A stretch of DNA of 43,432 bases. It comes from an uncultured Deferribacteres bacterium. GTDB lineage: Bacteria; Zhuqueibacterota; JdFR-76; DREG01. Position numbers and translations under genes: made by a program. Within the stretch, counting starts at the first letter, position 1; each line of letters begins with the position of its first letter. The notes beneath the pieces were generated by a model, which worked only from the letters and a program-made list of their open reading frames with translations, did not search any database and was not told the DNA's origin. Below are positions 42,975-43,432 of the stretch, one piece after another. Location of the stretch: contig CAJVYQ010000040.1 of the NCBI GenBank assembly GCA_913009825.1, positions 1 to 43,432 on the forward strand, written 5' to 3'.

Positions 42975-43432
42975 AGTGTTTTTATGTCATTAGTGCCACT
43001 TTAAAATGACAATTGTTTTTTTGTATCCTTTCAATAAATTATTCTGGAATGCCGGATGGCTTGCTATTACGGGCGAGAAGTGAGTGCAGATCTGTTCCAC
43101 GAGCTAAAGCTCGCGGCAATGAAAAGAAGAAAAAGATTCATTCATGGCCATGATCTTTAGATCGTGGATTTATATTAGTACACAAGCTTATTATGGTTTT
43201 AGCCTAATTTGACTCATTTCAATTTAAATTGTACGATAATATCAAACCGACCATTTTTTTAAAGAACTGAAAAATTTGAATGACCTAATTTTTCTTGACA
43301 GAGCATCCTCGTATATTAATTACAGTTCATAAATGTGGATAACTTTCAAATTATTTCCCACCCAGAGCTCTGTTGTTAAGCTCAGGGTGGGGTGGGAAAA
43401 ACTTTAATGATTCTATCCTCAAATTTAGGCAG
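42975..43432. other. 458-bp 3' region with palindromes, no gene
   Basis: Contains two 20-bp palindromes of one pattern: ccacgagctaaagctcgcgg (43097-43116) and ccatgatctttagatcgtgg (43148-43167). A third stem lies at 43358-43369 with 43379-43390 (ccaccc, then gagct; 11 of 12 bases pair). The remainder is AT-rich. A promoter of a gene beyond the window may lie here. Confidence 0.6.

Noticed and set aside
43358-43390. Rho-independent terminator of the isomerase gene
   Set aside because: The stem lies 380 nt downstream of the gene and has no T-run after it on the plus strand.

Overview
The window is a stretch of bacterial chromosome with no rRNA, tRNA, CRISPR array or phage module that I can see. 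Gene content (a TldD/TldE pair, the tiny ribosomal protein bTHX, a long KamA-family aminomutase, a DUF6599 protein, Tat-exported Gfo/Idh/MocA proteins) and moderate GC suggest an FCB-group or neighbouring lineage such as Calditrichota, KSB1 or Ignavibacteriota. Many genes have clear Shine-Dalgarno sequences, which argues against a typical Bacteroidota. This assignment is an inference.

Layout. (1) 191-3146, minus strand: ECF sigma factor, zinc-finger anti-sigma factor and a secreted DUF4097-like beta-solenoid protein, probably one operon. (2) 3251-7151: two palindromic miniature elements, a small Cys-rich ORF, and a GH5 cellulase gene split by an IS1634-like insertion sequence whose exact ends can be read. 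(3) 7758-15138, plus strand: tldD, tldE, a radical-SAM aminomutase with the residue signature of glutamate 2,3-aminomutase, a URO-D-family protein and an aspartate/glutamate-racemase-family protein. (4) 15560-19093, minus strand: DUF6599 protein, Tat-exported ferredoxin-type aldo/keto reductase, M19 dipeptidase. (5) 19855-25930, plus strand: GHMP sugar kinase, M20 peptidase, predicted outer-membrane protein, S41 peptidase lipoprotein, transglutaminase-like/TPR protein, bTHX and a cupin. (6) 26565-28215: two AT-rich mazEF-type toxin-antitoxin modules in tandem, separated by palindromic, faintly attC-like DNA. (7) 28329-34675: a HAD hydrolase, then a two-gene glycan operon (NPCBM/clan GH-D-like enzyme plus GH98-like enzyme). 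(8) 35199-42974: two Gfo/Idh/MocA oxidoreductases, a HEAT-repeat lipoprotein and two sugar isomerase/epimerase-like proteins, probably an oxidative sugar or glycoside pathway that is partly exported.

Overall theme: catabolism of peptides (TldDE, M19, M20, S41, racemase) and of complex glycans (GH5, GH98-like, GH-D-like, oxidoreductase/isomerase cluster), much of it in the envelope.

The intergenic DNA is unusually rich in small repeats. I see a MITE-like family in five copies with two interior types (two copies have 5-bp target duplications), a second family with CGTAAAAAGTC ends in two copies, a 277-bp element with reordered nested inverted repeats, a further inverted-repeat element at 29672-29874, and a dispersed 12-nt motif (CTGAATAGTTAC and variants) in about ten intergenic positions. 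These elements, the reconstructable IS insertion, the EAM-like enzyme with a long N-terminal extension and the tandem mazEF region are the main points for a second look.
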